Below are positions 9,003-16,557 of a stretch of DNA of 16,557 nucleotides, one piece after another. Source of the DNA: Burkholderiales bacterium (GTDB lineage: Bacteria; Pseudomonadota; Gammaproteobacteria; Burkholderiales; Burkholderiaceae); NCBI GenBank assembly GCA_947371645.1, contig CANBQJ010000068.1, positions 1-16,557 of the forward strand, given 5' to 3'. Below the pieces are notes generated by a model, which made no database searches, was not told the origin of the DNA, and saw nothing but the letters and a program-made list of their open reading frames with translations. Position 1 is the first letter of the stretch; each line of letters begins with the position of its first letter. A program made the translations under genes and the position numbers.

Positions 9003-9008
9003 CATATC

Positions 9009-9248
9009 GTGAGCAACAAAGGGCAACTCCTACAAGACCCGTTCCTGAACCTTCTGCGCAGAGAACATGTGCCGGTGTCCATTTACCTGGTCAACGGCAT
9101 CAAGTTGCAAGGCCACATTGAGTCTTTTGACCAGTACGTCGTGTTGCTTCGCAACACGGTCACGCAAATGGTCTACAAGCACGCCATCTCCACCGTCGTG
9201 CCTGGTCGTGCCGTGAACTTCCACGCCAACGACGCCGTTGAAGAGTGA
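9009..9248 (+). CDS. hfq: RNA chaperone Hfq
   Basis: Hfq is a hexameric Sm-like protein that pairs small RNAs with mRNAs and affects mRNA stability and translation. The 79-residue product contains the Sm1 region (about residues 8-50, including QDPFLN and [11 protein letters not shown]) and the Sm2 motif YKHAIST at 56-62. These supply the known proximal-face (Gln, Lys/His) and distal-face residues. The C-terminal tail is short and acidic (NDAVEE), as is usual in betaproteobacteria and unlike the 102-residue E. coli protein. The start is GTG with a good Shine-Dalgarno. hfq leads the hfq-hflX-hflK-hflC order known from E. coli. The 86-base leader holds a hairpin but no convincing -35/-10 pair, so an own promoter is possible but not shown. 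Confidence 0.98.
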   Translation: MSNKGQLLQDPFLNLLRREHVPVSIYLVNGIKLQGHIESFDQYVVLLRNTVTQMVYKHAISTVVPGRAVNFHANDAVEE

Positions 9249-9332
9249 TCCCCCGGTGCCACCGTTTGACGTGGCACCACACCGGGCTCGACTTCCCTCC
9301 CACCTGATCCACCAGCATCCGCGCTTCACACT

Positions 9333-10541
9333 TTGACCTCTCCTTTTTCTGGTCAGAACGCGTCGGATGCGCCCAAAGTGGTGCTGGTAGGGGTGGATTT
9401 CGGGTCCGGTTCTTCTTTTGATCCCACGCTGGACGAACTCGCGCTGCTGGCCGAGTCAGCGGGGGACGAGCCCGTGGCCAAGATCACGGCCAAACGCAAG
9501 GCGCCCGACGCGGCCCTGTTTGTGGGTTCCGGCAAGGCAGACGAGATCAAGGACCTGATCACGCTCTACCAGGCCCATGGCGTCATCTTCGACCAGGCCC
9601 TGTCGCCCGCGCAGCAGCGCAACCTCGAGCGCCACCTGGGCGTGGAGGTGCTCGACCGCACGGGCCTCATCCTCGAGATCTTTGGCGCCCGGGCCCGCAG
9701 CCACGAGGGCAAGCTGCAAGTCGAACTTGCCCGCCTGCAATACCTGTCGACCCGCCTGGTGCGCCGCTGGAGCCACCTGGAGCGTCAGCGCGGTGGTGTG
9801 GGTCATCGAGGTGGCCCCGGTGAGACCCAGCTGGAACTGGACCGCCGCATGATCGACGTGAAGATCAAGTCGCTCAAGGAGCGGCTGGCCAAAGTCAAGA
9901 AGCAGCGCAACACCCAGCGCCGTTCGCGTGAACGCGTGGGCAGCTTCAGCGTGTCCCTGGTGGGCTACACCAACGCGGGCAAATCCACGCTGTTCAATGG
10001 GCTGACCAAGGCGGGCACCTACGCCGCCAACCAGCTCTTCGCCACCCTGGACACCACCACGCGCCAGCTCTTCCTGGCCGAGGCCCAGCGCAGCATCACG
10101 CTGTCCGACACGGTCGGCTTCATCCGCGATTTGCCGCACACGCTGGTGGAGTCCTTCGAGGCGACGCTGCAAGAGGCCGCTCAAGCGGATCTGCTGCTGC
10201 ACGTGGTGGACGCGGCCAGCCCGCACCTGCACGAGCAGATCGCCGAGGTCTTGCGCGTGCTCGACAGCATCGGGGCGGGCGATCTGCCCCAGGTGCTGGT
10301 GTTCAACAAGGCGGACTGCCTGGAGGCGCACCAGGTGCCCGTCCAGGCCCGCGACCACTTTCCACTGACCGACAGCCGTTCGGTCGAACGTGTTTTTGTC
10401 TCTGCGCTGTCCGGCGAAGGCCTGCCGGTGTTGCGCGCGGTCATCGCTGAAGCCGCTTTGCGCAGTCAAGACGGCCTCGGAGGCGCTACTCTGGCGCTGG
10501 ACCCCCGTTTCGACATGCACAATCGCGACCATGCCCCCTGA
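9333..10541 (+). CDS. hflX: Ribosome-associated GTPase HflX
   Basis: HflX is a GTPase that binds and splits stalled or heat-damaged 70S ribosomes. The 402-residue product has the N-terminal HflX domain (about residues 16-200) with the signature GGPGETQLELDRR at 160-172. A G domain follows with G1 GYTNAGKST at 211-219, G3 DTVGF at 259-263, G4 NKAD at 325-328 and G5 SAL at 358-360. The start is uncertain: an in-frame TGA at 9267-9269 closes the frame upstream. No ATG lies between it and the conserved VVLVGVDFGS segment. A TTG at 9333 and GTG codons at 9378 and 9381 remain, none with a clear Shine-Dalgarno. I use TTG 9333 as it keeps the whole conserved N-terminus. The hflK frame begins at or just past its 3' end. 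Confidence 0.95.
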   Translation: MTSPFSGQNASDAPKVVLVGVDFGSGSSFDPTLDELALLAESAGDEPVAKITAKRKAPDAALFVGSGKADEIKDLITLYQAHGVIFDQALSPAQQRNLERHLGVEVLDRTGLILEIFGARARSHEGKLQVELARLQYLSTRLVRRWSHLERQRGGVGHRGGPGETQLELDRRMIDVKIKSLKERLAKVKKQRNTQRRSRERVGSFSVSLVGYTNAGKSTLFNGLTKAGTYAANQLFATLDTTTRQLFLAEAQRSITLSDTVGFIRDLPHTLVESFEATLQEAAQADLLLHVVDAASPHLHEQIAEVLRVLDSIGAGDLPQVLVFNKADCLEAHQVPVQARDHFPLTDSRSVERVFVSALSGEGLPVLRAVIAEAALRSQDGLGGATLALDPRFDMHNRDHAP

Positions 10542-10572
10542 GCGCCCGGGGCCAGGTACACCTGACACCACC

Positions 10573-11943
10573 ATGAGCATGCAGCCCTTAGAGCCCCACT
10601 CCGACACCACGCCCAACCGTGGCGTGCGCCCAGCTCTGCCTCAGGCCCTGGCGGCTTGCGGCCACTACACCCTGGGTGCCGCCCGCCGGCTGGCCTGGTC
10701 GACCACGCAGGTGCTGCGCGCCGCCATGCCAGGCGCCGCGCAAGGACCCATGCTGGCCGACCGCCAGGATGGCCCACCTGACCTGGACGAACTCTGGCGC
10801 GACCTCAACCGCAAGCTCAGTGGCCTGTTTGCCGGCCGACCAGGCGGCGACGGCGGCTCTGGCGGCGGCATCGGGCCTGGCGGAACGGGCATCGGCATCG
10901 GCCTGGTGCTGGGCCTGGTCGCCCTGATCTGGCTGGGCAGCGGTTTCTTCATCGTGCAGGAAGGGCAGCAGGCCGTGGTGATGTCCTTTGGGCGCTTCAG
11001 CCACACGGTGGACGCTGGCTTCCAATGGCGCATGCCCTATCCCTTTCAGAGCCACGAGATCGTCAACCTCACCCAGTTGCGCTCCATCGACGTGGGCAGC
11101 AATTCGGTGATGCAGGCCACCGGCTTGCGTGACTCTTCCATGCTGACGCGCGACGAGAACATCGTCGACATCCGCTTCACCGTGCAGTACCGACTGGCCG
11201 ACGCCCGACAGTACCTGTACGAGAACCGCAGCTCCGATGAGGCCGTGCTGCAGGCGGCTGAATCCGCTGTGCGCGAAATCGTGGGCAACAGCACCATGGA
11301 CTCGGTGCTGTATGAACAGCGCGATGCCATCGCCACCGAGCTGGTCAAGTCCATCCAGGGCCAGGTCAACAAGCTCAAGGCCGGCGTGACCATTGCCAAC
11401 GTCAACGTGCAGAGCGTCCAGGCGCCCGAGCAGGTGCAAGCTGCGTTTGACGACGCCTTCAAGGCTGGCGCCGACCGCGAGCGCCTCAAGAACGAAGGCC
11501 AGGCTTACGCCAACGACGTCATCCCCAAGGCCCAGGGCACGGCCGCGCGCCTGCGCGAAGAGGCCGCCGGTTATGCCGCCCGCGTGGTGGCCCAGGCCGA
11601 AGGCGATGCGCAGCGCTTCAAGTCGGTCTACGCCGAATACCAGAAGGCACCGGGCGTGACCCGCGACCGCCTCTACATCGACACCATGCAGCAGATCTAC
11701 TCCAACGTCACCAAGGTGATGGTGGATGCCCGTCAGGGCAGCAACCTGCTGTACCTGCCGCTGGACAAGCTGATCCAGAACGCTGGCAACGGTGGCTTGC
11801 CCGTGGCCGTGGCGCCCACCACGCCGGGCGCTGCGCCCGCCAGCGGTGCGACGGACCTGCCCGCCAACACCACTCCACCTGTGAGCGCCCAGGACGGCCG
11901 CTCGCGTGACAACCTGCGCAGCCGCGAACGCGAAACCCGCTGA
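10573..11943 (+). CDS. hflK: FtsH protease modulator HflK
   Basis: HflK forms with HflC a large SPFH-family cage in the inner membrane that surrounds and controls the AAA protease FtsH. From ATG 10573 the product has 456 residues: a variable N-terminus, the conserved DGPPDLDELWRDLNRKL at 66-82, a Gly-rich stretch, a membrane span at about 106-127, and the periplasmic SPFH/band-7 domain from about 128. A helical region rich in Ala, Glu and Arg and a low-complexity tail with Thr/Pro/Ala follow. The start is not certain: ATG 10531 (overlapping hflX, 470 residues) and ATG 10750 (397 residues, AGGA only 3 bases upstream) are alternatives. I favour 10573 because related HflK proteins usually have some residues before the DLDELWRD motif. 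The gap to hflC is 26 bases. Confidence 0.93.
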   Translation: MSMQPLEPHSDTTPNRGVRPALPQALAACGHYTLGAARRLAWSTTQVLRAAMPGAAQGPMLADRQDGPPDLDELWRDLNRKLSGLFAGRPGGDGGSGGGIGPGGTGIGIGLVLGLVALIWLGSGFFIVQEGQQAVVMSFGRFSHTVDAGFQWRMPYPFQSHEIVNLTQLRSIDVGSNSVMQATGLRDSSMLTRDENIVDIRFTVQYRLADARQYLYENRSSDEAVLQAAESAVREIVGNSTMDSVLYEQRDAIATELVKSIQGQVNKLKAGVTIANVNVQSVQAPEQVQAAFDDAFKAGADRERLKNEGQAYANDVIPKAQGTAARLREEAAGYAARVVAQAEGDAQRFKSVYAEYQKAPGVTRDRLYIDTMQQIYSNVTKVMVDARQGSNLLYLPLDKLIQNAGNGGLPVAVAPTTPGAAPASGATDLPANTTPPVSAQDGRSRDNLRSRERETR

Positions 11944-11969
11944 AGCACCCCGCTCGCCAAGGAATCCTC

Positions 11970-12860
11970 ATGAACCGCATTGGCTCCATCATTGTCGGCC
12001 TGCTGCTGATCGTCATCCTGCTGGCTTCCACCCTGTTCGTGGTCGATCAGCGTCAATTCGCCGTGGTCTACGCACTGGGTGAAATCAAAGAGGTGGTGTC
12101 GGAACCCGGCCTGAAGTTCAAGCTGCCGGCGCCCCTGCAAAACGTGGTCTTCCTGGACCGCCGCATCCAGACCCTGGACAGCCCTGAATCGCGCCCCATC
12201 TTCACGGCCGAGAAGAAGAGCCTGGTCATCGACTGGCTGGTCAAGTGGCGCATCGTCGAGCCCAAGCAGTTCATCCGCAACAACGGTGTGGACCTGCGCA
12301 ACGCCGAAAATCGCCTGACCCCCATCGTGCAGGCTGCGCTCAACGAAGAAGTCACCAAGCGCAACGTCGGTGCCGTGCTCTCGGCCGAACGTGAAAAGGT
12401 CATGCAGGGCGTGATCAGGCGTCTGGTGGACGACGCCAAGTCCTTTGGCATCGAGGTTGTGGACGTGCGCATCAAGCGCGTGGACTTCGCCGCCAACATC
12501 ACCGATTCGGTCTACCGCCGCATGGAGTCCGAGCGCAAGCGCGTGGCCAATGAGTTGCGCTCCACCGGCGGTGCCGAAGGCGAAAAAATCCGTGCCGACG
12601 CCGACCGCCAGCGCGAAATCATCGTGGCCGAAGCCTACCGCGATGCCCAGAAGCTCAAGGGCGATGGTGACGCCAAGGCCTCGGCCCTGTACGCCGAAGC
12701 CTTTGGCAAGGACCCTCAGTTCGCTCAGTTCTACCGCAGCCTGGAGGCCTATCGGGCCACCTTCCGCAGCAAGTCGGACATCATGGTGCTGGACCCGAGC
12801 AGCGACTTTTTCAAGGCCATGCGCGGCGGATCGGCCCCGGCCACGGCTCCCCGCAAGTGA
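11970..12860 (+). CDS. hflC: FtsH protease modulator HflC
   Basis: HflC is the partner of HflK in the HflKC complex that regulates FtsH. The 296-residue product begins with an N-terminal membrane span (about residues 5-25), followed by the SPFH domain (VVDQRQFAVVYALGEI and LDRRIQTLDSPE are typical). A helical segment with GAEGEKIRADADRQREIIVAEA covers about 206-227, and the C-terminal region ends at a TGA at 12858-12860. Length matches the family. The ATG at 11970 has a strong AAGGA spaced 6 bases upstream. DUF2065 starts 20 bases after the stop, as yjeT follows hflC in E. coli. Identification is secure. Confidence 0.97.
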   Translation: MNRIGSIIVGLLLIVILLASTLFVVDQRQFAVVYALGEIKEVVSEPGLKFKLPAPLQNVVFLDRRIQTLDSPESRPIFTAEKKSLVIDWLVKWRIVEPKQFIRNNGVDLRNAENRLTPIVQAALNEEVTKRNVGAVLSAEREKVMQGVIRRLVDDAKSFGIEVVDVRIKRVDFAANITDSVYRRMESERKRVANELRSTGGAEGEKIRADADRQREIIVAEAYRDAQKLKGDGDAKASALYAEAFGKDPQFAQFYRSLEAYRATFRSKSDIMVLDPSSDFFKAMRGGSAPATAPRK

Positions 12861-12880
12861 TCGCCTGAACGCTGCCAGCC

Positions 12881-13078
12881 ATGTCTGACGATGCCTTGTG
12901 GATGGCCCTGGCCCTGGTGCTGGTCATCGAGGGCTTGCTGCCGGCGCTCAACCCGGGTGGCTGGCGGCGCATGTTCGAGCGCATCCTGACGCTCAGTGAC
13001 CAGCAGGTTCGCACCATCGGGCTGGTCAGCATGGTACTGGGCCTCATCATGCTTTGGCTGACACAGACAGGCCAATAG
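12881..13078 (+). CDS. yjeT: DUF2065 small inner-membrane protein (YjeT family)
   Basis: The 65-residue product has two hydrophobic segments, about residues 6-24 and 45-61, joined by a basic, Gly/Pro-containing loop (NPGGWRRMFERI). This matches the DUF2065/YjeT family in size and pattern. In E. coli yjeT also sits between hflC and purA, which supports orthology. The function is unknown; a role with HflKC or FtsH is suggested only by the conserved position. The ATG at 12881 lies 20 bases after hflC and the short spacing suggests one transcript. No catalytic motif is visible. Confidence 0.88.
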   Translation: MSDDALWMALALVLVIEGLLPALNPGGWRRMFERILTLSDQQVRTIGLVSMVLGLIMLWLTQTGQ

Positions 13079-13093
13079 AGCCATCAGGCACTC

Positions 13094-13115
13094 GGGGGCT
13101 GTCACGGACGCCCCC
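13094..13115 (+). other. GC hairpin between the DUF2065 gene and hisZ
   Basis: GGGGGC at 13094-13099 pairs perfectly with GCCCCC at 13110-13115 around a 10-base loop. It lacks a T-tract, so termination is unproven. Its loop contains the -35 box of the hisZ promoter candidate. Confidence 0.4.
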
Positions 13116-13128
13116 CGGCCTGTAGAAT
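13099..13128 (+). promoter_or_regulatory. Sigma-70 type promoter for hisZ-purA
   Basis: CTGTCA (13099-13104, four of six -35 matches) and TAGAAT (13123-13128, five of six -10 matches) are separated by 18 bases. Transcription would start near 13135, leaving a leader of roughly 20 bases before the hisZ ATG. This is the best promoter-like sequence inside the window. Confidence 0.55.
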
Positions 13129-13156
13129 CCCGGTTTTAACCCCCCTCAGTTTTCAT

Positions 13157-14350
13157 ATGCCATCTGCTTGGCTGTTGCCAGAGCACATTGCCGATGTTTT
13201 GCCTTCTCAGGCGCGTCGGGTGGAAGATTTGCGCCGCACCTGGCTGGATGCGGCTCGTGCCTATGGCTTCGAGCTGGTCATCCCGCCCATGCTGGAGCAC
13301 ATCGAGTCGCTGCTGTCTGGCACGGGGGGCGCCCTCGATCTCCAAACCTTCAAGCTCGTTGATCAACTCAGCGGCCGCACACTGGGTGTGCGCGCTGACG
13401 CCACCCCGCAGGTGGCACGCATCGACGCGCATTTGCTCAACCGCTCGGGCGTGACCCGGCTGTGTTATTGCGGCCCCGTGCTGCACACGCGGCCGGCCAC
13501 GGCCCAGGCCAGCCGAGAGCCTTTGCAGCTGGGTGCTGAAATCTACGGCCACGCGGGCCTGGAAGCCGACCTCGAGGCCACCGAGCTGGCCTTGGAAGGC
13601 CTGCTGGCCAGCGGCCTGCAAGGCCTGGTGCTGGACGTGGCCGACGTTCGCCTGGTAACGGGCGTGCTGGCGGCTGTGGGCTTGTCAGGCCTGAGCGCCG
13701 CCCAGCGCGACCAGTTGCTCGCCGCCATCACCGCCAAAGACGTCACCCTCATCGGTGAGCAGCTTCAAGCTGTTGCACCTGAGGCGGCCGCCCAGGCCCT
13801 GCCGGTGCTCAGCACCTTGACCCGGCTGTATGGCGGCACGGAAGTGCTGGCCGATGCGCGCCGGGCCCTGCCTGGGCACCCGCTGATCACCCAGGCGCTG
13901 GACGACCTGGCCTGGTTGGGTGGCCATGTGCAGCAGGCCCAGCCCAGCGTGAGCGTGGGCTTCGACCTGTCTGACCTGTCGGGCTTCAGCTACTACAGCG
14001 GCACCCGCTTTGCCGTCTACGCGCAAGGCCATGCCGAGGCCGTGCTGCGCGGGGGCCGATACGACGAGGTGGGGGCGGTCTTTGGTCGCCGTCGCCCGGC
14101 CGTGGGCTTCAGCCTCGACCTCAAGGTGCTGGCCGATGTGCTGGCCGGCATGCAGGCCTTGCCGCCGCGCTCGGCCATCCTGGCGCCCTGGGGCGAAGAC
14201 CCGGGCTTGCGCGAGGCCATACGCCAGGCCCGCGCCCAGGGGCACACCGTCGTGTGTGTGCTGCCTGGACATGAACATGACGTCCAGGAGTTCGCGTGCG
14301 ACCGCGAACTGGCCCTGGTCGACGGACGCTGGGCGGTGCGGTCGCGCTGA
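13157..14350 (+). CDS. hisZ: ATP phosphoribosyltransferase regulatory subunit HisZ
   Basis: HisZ is a catalytically dead HisRS paralogue that binds the short form of HisG to build the first enzyme of histidine synthesis and mediates histidine feedback. The 397-residue product keeps the HisRS-like fold: [13 protein letters not shown] at the start, [11 protein letters not shown] at 79-89, GFSYYSG at 276-282, and GGRYD at 299-303. The class II motif 2 is degenerate ([10 protein letters not shown] near 108-117, without the Arg/Glu pattern of HisS). The last 60 residues form a shortened alpha/beta segment instead of a full anticodon domain. These differences from hisS separate the two clearly. The ATG at 13157 has no Shine-Dalgarno. 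HisZ-purA adjacency is usual in betaproteobacteria. Its presence predicts a short HisG elsewhere in the genome. Confidence 0.94.
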   Translation: MPSAWLLPEHIADVLPSQARRVEDLRRTWLDAARAYGFELVIPPMLEHIESLLSGTGGALDLQTFKLVDQLSGRTLGVRADATPQVARIDAHLLNRSGVTRLCYCGPVLHTRPATAQASREPLQLGAEIYGHAGLEADLEATELALEGLLASGLQGLVLDVADVRLVTGVLAAVGLSGLSAAQRDQLLAAITAKDVTLIGEQLQAVAPEAAAQALPVLSTLTRLYGGTEVLADARRALPGHPLITQALDDLAWLGGHVQQAQPSVSVGFDLSDLSGFSYYSGTRFAVYAQGHAEAVLRGGRYDEVGAVFGRRRPAVGFSLDLKVLADVLAGMQALPPRSAILAPWGEDPGLREAIRQARAQGHTVVCVLPGHEHDVQEFACDRELALVDGRWAVRSR

Positions 14351-15748
<1,398 letters not shown>

Positions 15749-15787
15749 GCGCAGTGCAATCACCCGCGGTACACCGTTTCAACCCAC

Positions 15788-15791
15788 AAGG
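15788..15791 (+). promoter_or_regulatory. Shine-Dalgarno that sets the phosphoribosyltransferase start
   Basis: AAGG lies 7 bases before the ATG at 15799. It favours that ATG over the in-frame TTG at 15745, which overlaps the purA stop and would add 18 residues unlike the family. Confidence 0.55.
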
Positions 15792-15798
15792 CCCACTC

Positions 15799-16320
15799 AT
15801 GCTCACCGACGACGGCAAGCACCTGTACGTTTCCTGGGAGGAATACCACCAGCTCATCGAGCGACTGGCCCTGAAGGTCCACGCCTCGGGCTGGGAGTTC
15901 GACCAGATCCTGTGTCTGGCGCGCGGGGGCATGCGCCCAGGCGACGTGTTGTCGCGCATCTTCGACAAGCCGCTGGGCATCATGTCCACCAGCTCATACC
16001 GTGACGACGGCGGCACGCTGCAAGGCCGTCTGGACATGGCCAAGTACATCACCATGCCCAAGGGCGAACTGGCGGGCCGCGTGCTGCTGGTCGACGACCT
16101 GGCCGATTCGGGTGTGACGCTGCACGCTGTGGTCGACCGCCTGCGCGGCGTGCCGGCCATCACCGAGCTGCGCTCTGCCGTGATCTGGATGAAGGGTGTG
16201 TCGACCTACACGCCCGACTACTTCGTGGACGCGCTGCCTACGAGCCCGTGGATCCATCAGCCCTTCGAGGAATACGACAACCTGCGGCCTGATGCCGTGA
16301 AGAAGCGCTTCCAGTTCTGA
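15799..16320 (+). CDS. Gpt-like purine phosphoribosyltransferase
   Basis: This is a type I phosphoribosyltransferase, which transfers ribose phosphate from PRPP to a base. The 173-residue product has ARGG at 41-44, STSSYRDD near 63-70, the PRPP-binding motif RVLLVDDLADSGVT at 94-107, a Lys at 132 (WMKG), and a C-terminal WIHQPF at 151-156. This order resembles xanthine-guanine phosphoribosyltransferase (Gpt), where a Lys and a WIxQP segment contact the purine. The residue after Trp-Ile is His here and, as I recall, Glu in E. coli Gpt. The location just after purA supports a purine substrate such as hypoxanthine, guanine or xanthine, but the exact base cannot be told from sequence. It is the last gene of the run and is followed by a terminator. 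A non-purine role is possible. Confidence 0.85.
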   Translation: MLTDDGKHLYVSWEEYHQLIERLALKVHASGWEFDQILCLARGGMRPGDVLSRIFDKPLGIMSTSSYRDDGGTLQGRLDMAKYITMPKGELAGRVLLVDDLADSGVTLHAVVDRLRGVPAITELRSAVIWMKGVSTYTPDYFVDALPTSPWIHQPFEEYDNLRPDAVKKRFQF

Positions 16321-16372
16321 GGTCTGGGGAGAGGAGGGCGCCGGCCCTCCTGGCAGACCCTGGGGAGCAACC

Positions 16373-16406
16373 AAGCCGCAGTGCACTCAAGGCCTGCGGT
16401 TTTTTT
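16373..16406 (+). terminator. Intrinsic terminator of the + strand run
   Basis: CCGCAG at 16376-16381 pairs with CTGCGG at 16394-16399, extendable by A-T and G-T pairs at the base. A run of seven T follows at 16400-16406. It lies 56 bases after the phosphoribosyltransferase stop. Confidence 0.7.
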
Positions 16407-16412
16407 GTGCAC

Positions 16413-16451
16413 AAAGAAAAACGCCGACTGGCGTGAACCAATCGGCGTTTT
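16413..16451 (-). terminator. Terminator of the convergent tRNA-Leu, probably bidirectional
   Basis: A perfect 10-bp stem (AAAACGCCGA at 16418-16427 with TCGGCGTTTT at 16442-16451) encloses a 14-base loop. Read on the - strand, the stem is followed by a T-rich run (16413-16421), placing it 15 bases after the tRNA 3' end. It also ends in four T on the + strand, so it may back up the upstream terminator. Confidence 0.75.
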
Positions 16452-16465
16452 CAACCAGTGTGACC

Positions 16466-16550
<85 letters not shown>

Positions 16551-16557
16551 AGGTACC

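Noticed and set aside
9456..10616. A 386-codon open frame on the - strand over hflX
   Set aside because: It is a shadow of hflX with no motif of its own.
16552..16557. GGTACC at the very end of the window
   Set aside because: It resembles a KpnI site, but a single hexamer at a window edge is not evidence of a cloning junction.

Overview
The window is a dense, GC-rich (about two thirds G+C by eye) run of housekeeping genes from a betaproteobacterium of the order Burkholderiales, most likely Comamonadaceae or a close relative. The evidence is the gene order, the short 79-residue Hfq, the presence of HisZ (which implies a short-form HisG elsewhere), and protein sequences typical of that group. 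All fifteen protein genes lie on the + strand. The first is cut by the window start. The only gene on the - strand is a tRNA-Leu at the right edge. No stretch longer than about 100 bases between genes lacks an assigned feature except short leaders, and there are no mobile elements, CRISPR arrays or phage genes.

Layout from left to right: rlmN (partial, 23S rRNA/tRNA methylation), pilW (type IV pilus pilotin-like lipoprotein), rodZ (cell-shape scaffold), ispG (isoprenoid precursor synthesis), hisS (histidyl-tRNA synthetase), yfgM (Sec/periplasmic chaperone partner), bamB (outer-membrane protein assembly), der (ribosome assembly GTPase), hfq (RNA chaperone), hflX (ribosome-splitting GTPase), hflK and hflC (FtsH-modulating membrane complex), a 65-residue DUF2065 membrane protein (YjeT family), hisZ (regulatory subunit of ATP phosphoribosyltransferase), purA (adenylosuccinate synthetase) and a Gpt-like purine phosphoribosyltransferase. 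A hairpin plus T-tract terminator follows. A second hairpin, which can work in both directions, separates the run from the convergent tRNA-Leu(CAG).

The run joins two clusters that are far apart in E. coli: rlmN-pilF-rodZ-ispG-hisS-yfgM-bamB-der and hfq-hflX-hflK-hflC-yjeT-purA. The joint is the 86-base der/hfq gap. Genes are tightly packed: pilW/rodZ overlap by 8 bases, rodZ/ispG by 4, and other gaps are 20 to 100 bases. The best internal promoter is upstream of hisZ, so hisZ-purA-phosphoribosyltransferase probably forms its own purine/histidine unit; PurA and HisZ both sit at points where purine and histidine synthesis meet through ATP use.

I found no convincing undescribed multi-gene system. 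The points worth a second look are local: RNA hairpins at the bamB start and in the der/hfq gap, a hairpin overlapping the hisZ promoter, several starts without a Shine-Dalgarno, an uncertain HflK N-terminus, and a phosphoribosyltransferase of unproven substrate.
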